64,000 nucleotides of DNA from Nepenthes gracilis (Eukaryota; Streptophyta; Magnoliopsida; Caryophyllales; Nepenthaceae), in contig BSYO01000002.1 in the NCBI GenBank assembly GCA_033239525.1, forward strand, positions 29,680,068-29,744,067. The letters are read 5' to 3'. The stretch's first letter is position 1. The number at the start of each line of letters is the position of its first letter. Position numbers and translations under genes: made by a program. This document shows, piece by piece, positions 12,001 to 24,686 of this stretch. The notes beneath the pieces were generated by a model. It saw only the letters and a program-made list of their open reading frames with translations, was not told where the DNA came from and searched no databases.

Positions 12001-12930
12001 CTCGACAAAACAACTTTTACTCACGCAGACATTTTAAAAGCAACTGGATGCTTTTCTGAGGATAGAGTCATTGGCAGGGGAGGATTTGGGACTGTTTACA
12101 AAGGAGTCCTGCCCGATGGGAGAGCAGTTGCTGTCAAGAAGCTTCAGAGAGGAGGATTTGAAGGGGAGCGGGAGTTCCGAGCAGAAATGGAGGTCCTGAG
12201 CGGGAATGGCTCAGGTTGGCCACACCCAAATCTAGTCACCCTTTACGGGTGGTGCCTAGATGGTTCCGACAAAATCTTGGTCTATGAGTTCATGGAAGGC
12301 GGGAGCATAGAGGATCTCATCCCTGATAGGGCAAGGTTGACATGGAACAGGCGCCTTGAAATCGCAATAGATGTTGCTCGTGCTCTCGTATTCTTACATC
12401 ATGAATGCTACCCAGCTATTGTGCATAGGGATGTCAAGGCGAGCAACATTCTCCTCGACAAAAATGGCAAGGCACATGTAACAGATTTTGGCCTTGCTCG
12501 GGTTGTCGATGCCGGGTATACCCATGTCAGCACTACAGTGGCTGGCACGGTTGGGTACATTGCACCAGAATACGGGCAGACGTGGCAAGCCACAACCAAG
12601 GGTGATGTCTACAGCTTTGGGGTGCTGGCAATGGAGCTGGCTACCGGCAGAAGGGCCTTGGATGGGGGCGAGGAGTGCTTGGTGGAGTGGGTTCGGCGGG
12701 GAATGGTGGGAAATGTGTGCGAGGGATTGAGCAGATCAATAGCGATGGCGCTCATCATGGGGTCGGGGTTGGCTGGGGGGGTGGAGGAAATGGGTGAACT
12801 GCTTGGGATTGGAATACAGTGCACAGCGGAGGTCCCCCAGGCTAGACCAAACATGAAGGAGGTACTGTCTATGCTAGTTAACATATCAAGCGGCCCTGAG
12901 GTTGCGAGTTGTGGTTCCCCTCCCGCTTAA
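9092..12930 (+). CDS. NILR1: LRR receptor-like serine/threonine kinase, At1g74360/NILR1-like
   Basis: Plasma-membrane receptor kinase of 1100 residues in two exons: 9092-9161 and 9698-12930. The junction is G^GTAAAT...CCACAG^GA, splitting a glycine codon. Exon 1 encodes a short acidic start and a hydrophobic signal peptide (about residues 12-24). Next come a cap with paired cysteines, about 20 leucine-rich repeats, and an island region (about 481-567) breaking the repeat array as in BRI1/PSKR-type receptors. A membrane helix lies at about 728-753. The kinase has its glycine loop (GRGGFG, ~816), catalytic lysine (AVKKL, ~837), HRD (~933), DFG (~953) and APE-type motif (~979), so it looks active. 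Length and order match Arabidopsis At1g74360 (NILR1, nematode-induced immunity) throughout. The C-terminal stretch after GGEECLVEW diverges most. The reading frame continues upstream of 9698 only through intron. No frameshift or stop was seen. Confidence 0.93.
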
Positions 12931-15500
12931 TTGTGCTCCAATTTTGAAAATAGTAAGTGTTCATAGGAAACAGGATTTGATTTGGTTTACAGAGGTACAG
13001 AATTCTGATGTGTATACAGAATGACTGGAAGTGTTCATCTTCTTGTAAACATTCATCATTTCATTATATTCAAGAATTTACTTGTCCAGCCGATTTGGAG
13101 AAATATAAGCCGTCGGCAAAGTTTTAACTGCTAAATTTGTTATAAAGATATCTGGGTTTTACAGTTACCTCATTTGCCCAAGCTGCGCTGCTAATGCTAG
13201 TTCAGTTGGAAGATAAGAACAAAAAAGGGATTACCTTTCCCCTTGTTTCTTTCCCGAGTAATTTAGAGTTACCAATTCTTGCACTCAAAGAGCCATGGAA
13301 TTCATCCATCCGTTACAGAGAAGGTAATTTCTATGGTCTAAGTTGTGACCTTTTAAGTAACAATAAAATGATCCTATCATCGTATAAAAATTTATCTTTA
13401 TAATAAGACAAACTATGTCAAATGGTAGATTATAGCAATCATTACAACTTAATTCTTTTAAAATTATATTGATTACTATCAGAAATATGAAGTATGTTTC
13501 CTACACTCATCATTTGAACTTGTTCTTGAAGTTGCTTTCTAGGTGCTCGGTCACCTCATCGAGTAATGATGCTTTATTAATCTATTGTTCTAATAATAAA
13601 GAAACACTTCTTTTTTTTTTTTTTTTGATAAGTACTAATAAAAAAGAAACAGGACATTAAATTTTTACATAGAAATAAGCATTTTGTTTTTCTTCAAGTT
13701 TACTAGAAAATAGTTAGTTCACTAGATTGAGTTGATGCATTAATTTACCTTACTAGCACTACTACAACAACCCAAACTGGAGTCCCCATATCCAATTCAG
13801 ATTGACTATATGAAAAATCTCAAATCACAAAAATTATCAGTTATCCATTCATCCTTTAGAAATGAAATAACAATAATGAAAGGGACATTCCCTACTCTCA
13901 CTCATAAGTCGTTAACTCCGAAATCACCTTTATCTAGAATTCAACAACAATCTCACAAACTCCGTCTAATATTACGATAGCTCTTTAATCTGTCATCAAG
14001 AAATACAAGAGTAAGTTAAATATTTAATAAGTAAATAAATCAATAATACAAGAATATAAGTATCTAAAATTTAATATAATCATATTGAATTAATAATAGA
14101 ATACGATATACTAACTATTGTTCGAGATTCAATATTATATTGCATCTACGACCTTAAAGGCATAAGAATAATTAGACATCAAGAACATAACAAGAATTTT
14201 ACCAAATTCGACTATTAACTTAATAAGAGATCACTACTATACGAGATAATAATAATCTCCATAAACATTATTTTATTATAATGGGCCAAATGTCGTGTAT
14301 TTACACTCCCAACAGTTTGGTAAGTACCATAAGATTACTTAGCATTTATGATATTCTTACTACCTCTATAATTTTTCCAAAGGTTATACCAATCACATAT
14401 TCATATCATTTATGATGTCACTTGCCAATAATATATCTGATATCATCTCCTATGATGATTATTAGTTTATAAGAGTACATCCTTAAGATCAATGACCTTA
14501 ACTTTCAGATTAAAATAGTTATCATATGTACGCATATACCGCACTTTGACCTCGACCTTGACCTTGAACTCCTCAAGATATACATATGCATTTCTCACAT
14601 GTTTATACAAATATATCTACCATTGCCAGATATATGTATACATATACCACACACACGCATACATCCTCCTATGTACGTATAAATGTGTGTTACATAAGTT
14701 ACTTTTCTGCATATTTATATATCCGTATATGTACATGTTTCTATACACACACCACATCTACATACACTTAAGAAGTACGGATACTCTTTTGGGATCAAAG
14801 TATCGATATCTAACACGTGTTGAATATCGACATATCCCGGACACGTGTCAAACATATTCTGACACATATTAATTTAATTTTTTATCTGACACATTTTGAA
14901 TATGTTCCAATACATTTTGAACATGTTCTAGAATGCTTGGAATATATCCCAACACGTTCTGAACATACTGACTAATTTTATTATTTTTTAAAAAATTATG
15001 AGCTATTTTACAAATTTTAAAAAAATATAGTTGCTTTATAATTTAAAAATTTTAAGATTATATATCTTTCTTTCATTTCTATGAATAGGATTCCTCAGGA
15101 TTATCTCACAGTCAAGAGAAACTCCTTTTATAAAAGATGATACTTTTCTTTTACTAAATTTTTATTGGATATAATGTCATGACTTTAGAAAAAAAAGACA
15201 AGCACGGAAGTGAAGTAAATAAATGTGATAACAGAGTTGATCTTTCATGGAGCAATAATTTAATTTCTTTATCACAAATAAAATCGATAACCCACAAATC
15301 TAATATAAAAAATAATATTTATCAAATAAAAATTATAAAATATAATTTTAGATTATATATCCCCAACGTATTGTATCCTTAATTTTTTTAAAAAATATCA
15401 TGTTGGTATTATGTCGTATCCGTGTCCCATGTTGGTGTCTGTGCATCATAGACATATACTTGTACATGTATAACATCCTGATACATATGTATACACATCA
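12931..15500. other. 3' UTR then AT-rich repeat-derived sequence
   Basis: The first ~150 bases are the likely 3' UTR of the receptor kinase (T-rich, with CATTATATTC near 13060), though no perfect AATAAA is present close by. Beyond about 13200 the sequence is AT-rich without a recognisable gene. It includes a T-run at 13612-13626, TATA/CATA-rich simple-like sequence at 14560-14780, and degenerate repeats of GACACATTTTGAATATG type at 14780-14960. Confidence 0.45.
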
Positions 15501-15549
15501 TTCGCATAATTATACGTACATATATATTGATTATAACATCATGTAAAGC

Positions 15550-17486
15550 TTGAGTGTGAATTTTATTATAATATTAATTAATTCTGTTAATATAATTAAA
15601 ATTAAAATAAATATCAAAAAAATTAAGTCAAGAGTCAAATTTGGATCGGATTATATCAAATTGAGGGATACTCAACCAACACCTAACGCATGCCTGTGTG
15701 TGAAAGGTAGAATGTTCACGTTTAAAGGACACATAATCGGCACCCTAACGTGCACCGGTAGAATGCTCATATCTAATGCACGCTCGAGAGATGCTTAACG
15801 ACTTGCTGGCAAATTGATCGCATTCAAGATGCACAAGAGACAGCACTCGTGCATCGCAAGATTTAGCCGTGCCGTCTGATACGCCCCTAACTAACAATCG
15901 AGCGTCATTTATATTTATATAAGACACCCAACAGATTTTCTATTATTTTATAGTAAAATTTGAGAGATGAGAGAGAAGGAGAAGAGGAGAAGTGAGAGAA
16001 AGAGAGAGTGAATACTAGAGCAGTTCAAATAAATTGATTTCAAGAAAGAATTTGGGTAAAGTTAAGATAAGGCAAGCGTATTATTATTATTATTTTCAAT
16101 TCTCTGAGTATTTTCTATTTTAAATATTCATGCAAAATATAAATTCGAAACTATGCTGTTTATGTTTAACGTGCACGTAATATTTGATTGATTTTTCTAT
16201 AATTATGCATAAAATTTATATTTAAACTCGTATATATTGTATAAGTTAGCTGATTTTTGTAATTTTTCCTTCATGCTTATTCTAAAACTTGATCAAGTGC
16301 TCCTGCATACTGAATTTCATACATAATATTCTTGAATGTCTAAAAACTACATATACTTTATATGTTCTGAAAATTCACATAGTTCATCTACATGTTTGCT
16401 AATAAAGATAAATTTATTTTGGCTTCTACATAATTGCTAAGTTTTCCTACATTTTAATACTAATTTAGTATTCTATTTGTCAAAATTTATCATAACTAAA
16501 TTTCTATAGAAAGTATAAGTGTTATATATTAAGAAATTTTAAAATTTAATGAGAAAACTCTATAATTAAGTTAAGAATTATGTATATTTTTTTCAGGATG
16601 AGAAAATTAAGAAGTATGAAGAAAAGTGTAGAGCTTTTATAAGAATAAACTTTACATCATAGTTATATTTTAGCAGGTAGTATATTATTACATGCATTAA
16701 TATATTATAATAATAGATCAAGATTTAAATCTATCATCCACAGGTAAAAGCGATATTCAATTCCATTTATAGGATTATATGTATGATGGTCCATTTACAT
16801 GTCTTGAATAATAATATATGACCTTTAATTATATATAAATAAATATAATTCGCGTTTTAATTATTTATTTTTTTAATCGGTGAGGTTCTATTGGCCCTTA
16901 ATCCTTAAGAAAGTCATATTTGAGTATGAATTTATATGGCACACTTGACTATACATTGAAATGATAATATGAAAATCATGTAAGAATGTTAAAGTACATT
17001 ACATCTGAAATTTAGTTTATGACTCCTTAATCTAATTATAATCTTTTCGATATGATTTTAATATAAATTATGTATGTGTAATTGTAAATTATGTACCCTA
17101 TTGAGTTTTTAGTTCATTCATTACTTTTGATTTTACTGACCCTTTCAGATGAGAGGTTGGAATACTCATAGGACGATTAGGATGAAGGATAAGCTGTTAA
17201 GAAGAGTTTAGAATTTAATTAGTGAAATGTTTAATGCTATATAACGATTTCGAACATTAGTTAATATATTTATATTTATTGGACAACGGTTGTGAATTAT
17301 GAGATATATGTTGGTTTATTTGTTACCAAGAGAATGTAGTTTATATTATGATCGGGTTGTAGAATCAATGATATAGGTTGATCAACAGTTTGACAGTAGT
17401 AAAATTATGATTTCAGTAGAATTATGTTACTCTGATTTTGTATTGGACAGACATAACTTCTAATATAAGGTTTAATTTGGCAATAT
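15550..17486 (+). repeat. Probable decayed gypsy-type LTR with PBS
   Basis: A TATA box (TTATATAAG, 15915-15923) is followed by a GA-rich leader (15960-16010), as in LTR promoters. The region ends next to a clear primer-binding site (TGGTATCAGAGTCA, 17491-17504) complementary to initiator Met-tRNA. No matching second LTR was recognised, and the left edge is a guess. It is probably the 5' LTR of an old element whose interior has decayed. Confidence 0.35.
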
Positions 17487-17490
17487 GGGT

Positions 17491-17504
17491 TGGTATCAGA
17501 GTCA
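17491..17504 (+). other. Primer-binding site, initiator Met-tRNA type
   Basis: TGGTATCAGAGTCA differs only slightly from the TGGTATCAGAGCCA primer-binding site typical of plant LTR retrotransposons. It follows a probable LTR. No gag or pol reading frame survives downstream. Confidence 0.55.
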
Positions 17505-20500
17505 CATGATTATGTGGTATATTCTGGATCTTGTATATGGTTTATATTATTTTATTTTAGTCGATCGATATATCAATGCGAAATTCATATCTAATATTAA
17601 TTAAATGACTATTTGGTTAATTAATAATATTGGATAACTGATAGTAACGGGAATGAGCTTTGGGACATGATAGAAACCCCTCCCCAGTTGACACCAAAAT
17701 GGGAGGAGAGATTTTTCTTATTAAAAGCTTGATCTTAAGAGGTAGTGTTGGTCAATACTTCCTCTAATCTTATATTTAACATATTTTTATCCAAACTCAT
17801 TATCAAATATCAAAACTCTAAGCAGTAAAGCACTCTCACTTTTACAAGGTATTCTCTAGTAAATTAGACTAAAATTTCATTATTTATAAAACAATCTTCT
17901 AATCTATACAAGACAATGGTCGAAGAGGTGAGTTTATGAAGATAAAGGAATCAAAAAATTTGACCGGATATGTACAAATTTTTTAATTATTTCCCTTTCT
18001 CTTCCCTAACTTTAGCACATATGCTACATCCTCCCTTCCCACTTGTCATCCACCATGTTGCAGAAGAAGTTTCTCATATGTTGATTAGAATCTTGACAAG
18101 ATAAGATATACAGAATCACAGATCAACTTACTTATCTTTTTGTGAAAACTTAATAAGAAACCAAATATAATAAAATTATAGAACATGCATAATATAAAAT
18201 TAAATTTTTTGTTTCAAACTTGGACCAAGATAGGTTTAAACAATAAGTCAATAAATTTCAAAATAAATATAACAATTTAACCCGGGCATGACAACAGACG
18301 TACTATAAAATTTTATTATCAAAATAATAATAATAAATATAAACAGACCCAAAACCTATCACAGAATCTCATCGGATAACCGTTCAGATAATATCAAATA
18401 TACGACCTGCTCCACATAAATCATAAGGGAGGTAGTAGACCAAATACGTATGCATATCCATCATACACTGACCCAATGTCTCAATGCATATTTGAAGGCC
18501 TATATTCAGCCGAATTCAATATCCAAAATACATTTGATATATATCCAATTAAAAAATAAAACCAAACTTACCAAATAAATGATATCGCATCAAATCTCAT
18601 CCAACTCCTATAAGATATCTAAGCCCTCTACTCTAAATGGTTAAGAAATAGAAAAAGTGAACCTAAAACTTAGTAAGTATTATATATATATAATAAACAA
18701 ATGTATCCAACAAATTAGAATAGAGAGTCCATAAATAGATTTTGAAATAGATAACAGATATAAATCTGATATCAGAAAGTTAATGATAATCTCGTACTCA
18801 AAATGTATATCAGATCAAAATATAATTCCCTTGAAATGTATATTAAATAAAAGTGATTTATAGTGAAATTAAATAATTAGAATTAGATAATCAGAACCAT
18901 ATCATAATAATATAAAAATTAGATAAATATATATGAATAAAAAAGAATTCCAGACTAAAACAATATAAATAGAATCAGGGTTCAGAACAAAATCATATAA
19001 ATAGAATCAAATAGCTTCTAAAATAAATCACATATTAGACGTATGAGACATAATAAATCCCATTTATGGGCCAATCTGTAGATCTCAAATCAGAGTCTGA
19101 AAATAAATATATGTAAAAATACAAAGTATACATAAAATTAGATGACCAAAAATTTTTATAGACTAATTTGAGAAAAGATTATATATATTTTTAGTAATCT
19201 TAAATCACATCAACTATTATTTAGACCCACGGGTGTAGCCATCTATGTACTCTGTCTCCCCAAATAAGAAACGTACTTATTATATTTTGCTAGTAATGAT
19301 TTTGGATGCAATCTTTGAATTTATCTAATATATTAGAACGTTTAAATATATATAAATTTTTTATTAAATTCTCATACAAACGGAATGGGTTAATTACAAA
19401 TAGAGCTTTTCTTGTAGGCAAAAGAAGGATTTATAGATATTTTTTCATTGGGAATAGAGTCTCCCCATCGGGAGAGACACCACAAATAACAGATAAGATC
19501 ATATCATAAAGGTAGCGACTTCCAACCTTAGGCAATGATACACGTGAACTAATGTACGACCTATACAGATTTCATATTCATTTTTATATAAATATATTAA
19601 TAAAAAAATATATAATATCAGATATTTAATTATTTTTTATAAAATAATAAAACTCTTAATTACTTACAAAATTTGAACAAAATTTTCAAACAATCGGTAA
19701 AATTAAATGGGGCTGCTTATACCGTACCCTGAGGCTGTTTATACAGCCAGAACGGCTACCGAGCCCCAACTTAGACAAGTCTCAAGCTTGCCTAGGATAC
19801 AAGCTCATTGGAATTAGCGCTTAGGCTCCTCTCAGGTATATTTCAAGCATTGATTTATAAACTGAATTTCCTTCAAAATTTCACAAAAATTCAATCAATT
19901 TTTAATACATCCAATTAATCTAAAATAATAAATATATCCAAATAAATCGAATGGAGATTCTGGTATTATAGTTTTTCTATTGAAAGTCCTATTAAATGGG
20001 GGGGGGGGGGATCTCATCCAAAAAATCCCTGCTAATATGAGTGAGTTTATAACAATTCTAAACAATCCACGCATTGAATATACCACTATGCAACAATTTT
20101 CAAAAATTAAAGAATAGTACCCAAAAAAAAAAAAAAGAAAAAGAGATCTGTTCCAAAAGAAGCTATTGAATAATTGATGAAATCGAAATTATTGATCAGA
20201 CAAAGTACTAACTCTTCATCTCCCTCGTTGTCATATGATGTTGTGTTCTCTTTTTGACCTAATTCTCACATTTTTTTCGTATTAGGTTAGAAAAGTGAGA
20301 GAGACTAGTACGCTAATTATCAATTAATCTCTCACAAAAGAACAAGCATCGGAATGGGACTACCAAGCTTCTAGAAATGTTAAGGTTTGAGGGTCTGAGT
20401 CCCCTAGAAGCCGTGGGAAGATGAGTCAAGCAGCTTTTTCTTTCAAAGCTCCTTCCCTCACAGAATAAGATTAATATTTGCTGCCGATCACCCAATTAGC

Positions 20501-21132
20501 ACTTGTGTTGTACATAAGATGCATTTTAGGTAATTTTGGTTGATATATGTGCTGTGTATGTGGTATTTATGTGACAATCAGCACTTATTTTGGCTAACTT
20601 TATTTGTATTTTAACTAATTTAACTACTAACTATCATTTTGAATTTATTTTAGGCATATGTTTTGCTAAGCATGCGAATTATAGTATCAAGGAAATTAAG
20701 GCTGGAAATTCTCTCATCAAGGATTGACTCCCAACAATTTCTGAACAAGCTCTCAATGGGACACACTATTTAGAATCCCCAATTGTTCAACAGTCATCCC
20801 TCCCACAGATGGGTTTAAGAATTATTTTTTGCGTGGGCATTTACTGTTGTACTAATGACTAACTCCCAATGACATTTTTGAAAGCTTCATACAAGAAATA
20901 TTGTTTAGCTACCTTAACTGGCCAGCATGAACCTTCTTCTCTCATTAAAACATGCATCGACAACCTATGTCTCCCCCTATCGCCTGACATGTTGGATGAG
21001 TCACGGATCAAAATCTCCTCTCTACACCTTATTCACATATGCTCATATGCTGCATTTTCTAAACCCATCCTACTATTTGGTTGGATCACAATCTGGCTTG
21101 AGCATCGAGTGTGACTTCTCAAGGGACATTTC
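17505..21132. other. AT-rich region without a recognisable gene
   Basis: AT-rich, with short uninformative reading frames. There is a G-run at 19998-20009 and an A-run at 20124-20138. No motif of a transposase, reverse transcriptase or host protein was seen. It probably comprises decayed interiors of the element whose PBS lies at 17491. Confidence 0.4.
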
Positions 21133-22200
21133 TGTTGCGTCTTGAGATTCCGGCCGCCGTACGACGAAAATCCAAGTTGACTTTGTGGATTCTCTTGGGA
21201 TGCTCGAACAAACGGAATCGTATAACATACAAGTGAACTGATTATTTTGCATGGGATTTAGTGGGCATGATGAGTCAGAAAAAGAGAGAGAGAGAATAAT
21301 ACATAAGATTTTACGTAGAAAACCCATCTTTTAATGAGAGGAAAAAATCACTGGACGTTGGGTCCGAAATGAATCCACTATCTTTGAACGGGTTACAGGT
21401 ATTTAGTTTTGTAAAGTAGAAGGAAGCTACTCTCAGTTGCAAAATAAGAATCTTATCCTTTTTACTCACTGCTCCTGTTTTCTCTTCTCCTTGTTGCTTA
21501 CACAGTTGCTGGTAGCTTTTTTTCCCTTCTCCTTTTTAGGTGCCTAGGTGAGGTATTTATAGTAGAAAGTTTATTCTTAAAATGGTCCCATGTGGCGTTG
21601 GCTTGTGTTGGAAAGCCAGCCACCAACTCTGCTGATTTGGCATGTTGTGTCAGGCACGTTGAGTGTGACGTTAGTCTTGACGTGATCAAGCGTGCTTTGC
21701 AGGTCATCATTTCCTGTAGCGGTTGCGTGCTGCAGGGAGCGCGTGCTCCTTGGTAACAGTGAGATGTTTGAGCTGGCGCCCTCGACCGTTTTGGGCTTCT
21801 TTCCTCCATCCTAGCGTCTCAAGAACGTCGAAATAGTTCTCGTCCTTCAAAAGTCTTCTTAGCCTCTATCAAGTTTGCGGATTCACGGAGTTGGATGTTC
21901 TCGGACTCTAATTGGAAGCCTGACCCGTGGAGGGTCTTTGAGCTTTCCGGGTTGAGCTAATCTCAGGCGCTATCTCGATCATTTGGGCTCATCAGGAAGT
22001 CCTCGGATTTCTAAGGTTAGCTTAATCTCTCAGGCCAAGGCAAGCTCTTGAGAATATTGAGATGTGGACGATTGTCTTCGGACTTTTTGGGCCAATCCAA
22101 AATCTTGGCCAAATTGACCTGGCGGGCCTCCTGAACCGTACGCTCGGCTTTTGGACCATTTTTTATGGATCCTGGGTACTGGGACCATCACTCTCTAACA
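21133..22200 (-). repeat. Solo-like LTR related to the 33-40 kb element
   Basis: It starts TGTTGCGTC and ends CTCTAACA on the plus strand. The start matches TGTTGCGTT of the LTRs at 33184 and 38871, as do the track TTTTACGTAGAAAACC (compare TTTTTTACGTGGAAAA) and the reversed TATA (GGTATTTATAG, near 21550). Order and spacing of these tracks match, so it is a diverged relative on the minus strand. The flanks ATTTC and CCTTG do not match, so no target-site duplication was found. Confidence 0.5.
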
Positions 22201-23595
22201 CCTTGTTTTCCTTACATATGCCAGCTCTGGGGTCTGCATAGATACAAGCTGACAAACGTAAGTCGTGTCTCATTCAATGCATAACAAATATATGAAAAGC
22301 AAACACGTTTAGGACTTCTTTTTCAATGTTATAAAATGGTAATTCAAAAATAAATAAAAATTAAGGATGGTGGAAGATTAATTATTTCTCCCAGCCTCCC
22401 TTCTTCTCTATCGCCACTAAGTTCTCCCAAATTTTTCCACTGCAAAAATATAAAAAATAATCTACCTATTCTATTGTTTTTGTTTTATTATCGTTTTTTA
22501 ATTTTTTTTGTGTTTCTTCTTTACATTTATTTTAACACCAGAGTTATATTATATAAAAATATTTTATTGGATTTATGATAATTTAATATAGTATGACATA
22601 GTCGAAAATGACGGGAGCTGCTGGCTTATCTGAGACGTAACCTTCCTGAAGTGGGCGAATACGAGGAGACCGAAAGCGCCCTGCTCCGATAAAGACTGCC
22701 CTTTTCCGTTCAGAAGAAATCAACACGGAAATATATCTCGCTTTTTGGCCGCTCTCTCCTCTCTGCCCTACTCTCATCCCACCCGTGGAATCACTGTCTG
22801 TGGTGGGGGTCGTGCCCTCCAAAATCCATGGAACGCTGGGGCTTGACAGCACTCACGGAGATCATCGCAGTTGATTCTGCTGATGCTTAAGCCAATGCCG
22901 ATCTTCCCTTCCTCATAATGACGAAATCAAGGTCTCCCGTCACTTTTCTCTCCTGTACGTATCTACCTTTTGTTGTCCCCCCTTTCCGTTTTCCGTCTTG
23001 TTTAATACTACTAATATCGATTCTCACGCTGTCCCTTTTTTGTGTGTGCGAGCGTGTGTGTGGGAGGGGGGTGGGGGTTGGATATCTTCCTTTCCTAACA
23101 TTAGTTCTGATGGGTCCCACAGACTCCCCGGGCCGGCCTAGGGCCTGGCCCACAGGGAAGGCAGCAGCTCAACAGATATTCGCTGAAGGCTGAGGAGGCA
23201 TGGTGTTGACAAGAGGAAAGCCCAAATGCCAGTGGCCCCTCATGCGGACGGACGGATCAAAGGCCTAGGCATTGATATGGATGGCCAAGACAAGCTGACC
23301 TAGAGCTGGTCAGTAATGAGTGAGTGATTATGGTTGCGTATCACCGCACCCATGGTTGCCCCTTCTTGCATAGCCATTGACACCCTGACAACACAGCGCA
23401 CATAGAACACGTCCCTGAGAACCTAATCCTTCAATCCATAATCCCCCTCCCTTTAGCATCCACATATCTCACCGTATCTTCCATCTTTTTAACCATTACA
23501 GAATGATTTCTGACTTGAGTGTTGTAAAATATATGAGGGAGCGAGTTTCGCCGTTATTTGTCCTCTCGTTTATTTGTTATGGTGTGCAGGATCTA
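22201..23595. other. Gene-free, with a GC-rich island
   Basis: AT-rich to about 22590, then a GC-richer island (22600-23300) with several CpGs and short open frames on both strands. The longest frames (89-91 codons, around 22583-23193) have no motifs I recognise. It could be an old LTR, a promoter or a first exon. I see nothing decisive. Confidence 0.3.
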
Positions 23596-23768
23596 TATAA
23601 CGTCCCCAGGTACCCGCTTGTGAATATTGTTCGCTTTGCCACACAGGCGCACGATTTTGTTCCTGACAGACGGCCTCCACCGCCTCCAAAACGCGTCCAT
23701 AAGGGAGAGGTATCCACGCTCTTATAAGGCACGCTTCGTTCCCCTCCCCATCCGTGTGGGACATCACA
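23596..23768 (-). repeat. TRIM-like terminal repeat, left arm
   Basis: About 173 bases run from TATAACGTCC to GGGACATCACA. They are clearly repeated at 24010-24183, sharing CTTTGCCACACAGGCGCACG, AAAACGCGTCCA, GGGAGAGGTATCCACGC and the TATA-containing CTTATAAG. The core resembles a short LTR repeat widespread in plant genomes, ending in a GTGGGATATCACA-type tail. The PBS complement to its right (23827-23835) puts the element on the minus strand. Confidence 0.6.
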
Positions 23769-23826
23769 GTCCACCCCCCCTTGGGAGCCCAGCGTTTGCA
23801 TTGGCACATCGAGTTGGGCCCTGTCC

Positions 23827-23835
23827 CTGATACCA
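23827..23835 (-). other. PBS-like site of the TRIM-like element
   Basis: CTGATACCA is the reverse complement of TGGTATCAG, the start of the initiator Met-tRNA primer-binding site. It is followed on the plus strand by TTTGTAA, which matches the start of the right arm (TTTGTAACG). About 165 bases of unrelated AT-rich sequence (23844-24009) now separate it from that arm, suggesting a secondary insertion or rearrangement. Confidence 0.4.
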
Positions 23836-24009
23836 TTTGTAATTAGTATTTATTTATTTATTTATTTTATATATATTGTCCTTTCTCATGTCCGGAAGCT
23901 CTAAAAGACCATAGGACCTCCAATATTACCGAATTGCCTAATATTCCAAATATCAAGATTCCAAAAATCCTCGATATTCTCATAGAACTTTAATTTCTAT
24001 GGTACTATT

Positions 24010-24183
24010 TGTAACGTTCTCGAGTACCCGTTTGTGAATATTATCCGCTTTGCCACACAGGCGCACGGTTTTGTTCCTGGCAGATGGCCTCCATCGCCCT
24101 TAAAACGCGTCCACAAGGGAGAGGTATCCACGCCCTTATAAGATACGCTTCGTTCCCCTCCTCATCCGATGTGGGATATCACA
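24010..24183 (-). repeat. TRIM-like terminal repeat, right arm
   Basis: This is the second copy of the ~174-base repeat, TGTAACGTTC to GGGATATCACA, in direct orientation to 23596-23768. It has better TG...CA ends than the left copy. With the PBS-like site between the arms and no reading frame, the pair fits a small non-autonomous LTR element. Confidence 0.6.
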
Positions 24184-24686
24184 ATCTAAGTTATAAAAAA
24201 TGGAGATCGAACTCGTTTCAATTCGACCCGTCAGGAGAGATCAAGTGGTTCCCTAACTCATCCAATAATTCGGATTTAATGGCGCATCAAGTTCTAAAAT
24301 TGCATGTATTCCTTGTTCCCTTTTTTTTTTTTTTAATTTCCATCTCTAAAATTTGAATTGTGTTTTTTTTTTCCTGGTGATTCTCCTATTATAGACTGTG
24401 ATATGGGGTGGCTTGCAATTGTCAGATTTGAAGCCCACACTTTATGTGTAGTTTTGGGATTTCTAATTGGCAATCAAATCGATGGAAGACACTTCTTCTT
24501 GCATACAAGACAATGGGTGTGGTTTCTGGAGTACTTGTTACATCCCCACTTTATGTGTACCCATCAATGCCGTTGAAGTCTCCAATAGAGTTGGATTGCC
24601 TGGGAATTCATAGTCTTATGTTTTTGGCTCTTACACTTGTTGGGGTCAAGTATGCATGCGTTGCAATCAATTTTGATGATTAAAGA

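Noticed and set aside
14546..14872. 108-codon Tyr/His-rich frame
   Set aside because: The sequence is TA/CA-rich and simple-like. Overlapping frames in the same place show equally biased composition, with no motifs.
23600..24190. Cassandra-type element with an embedded 5S RNA promoter
   Set aside because: The repeat arms contain no 5S-like A box, intermediate element and C box in order.
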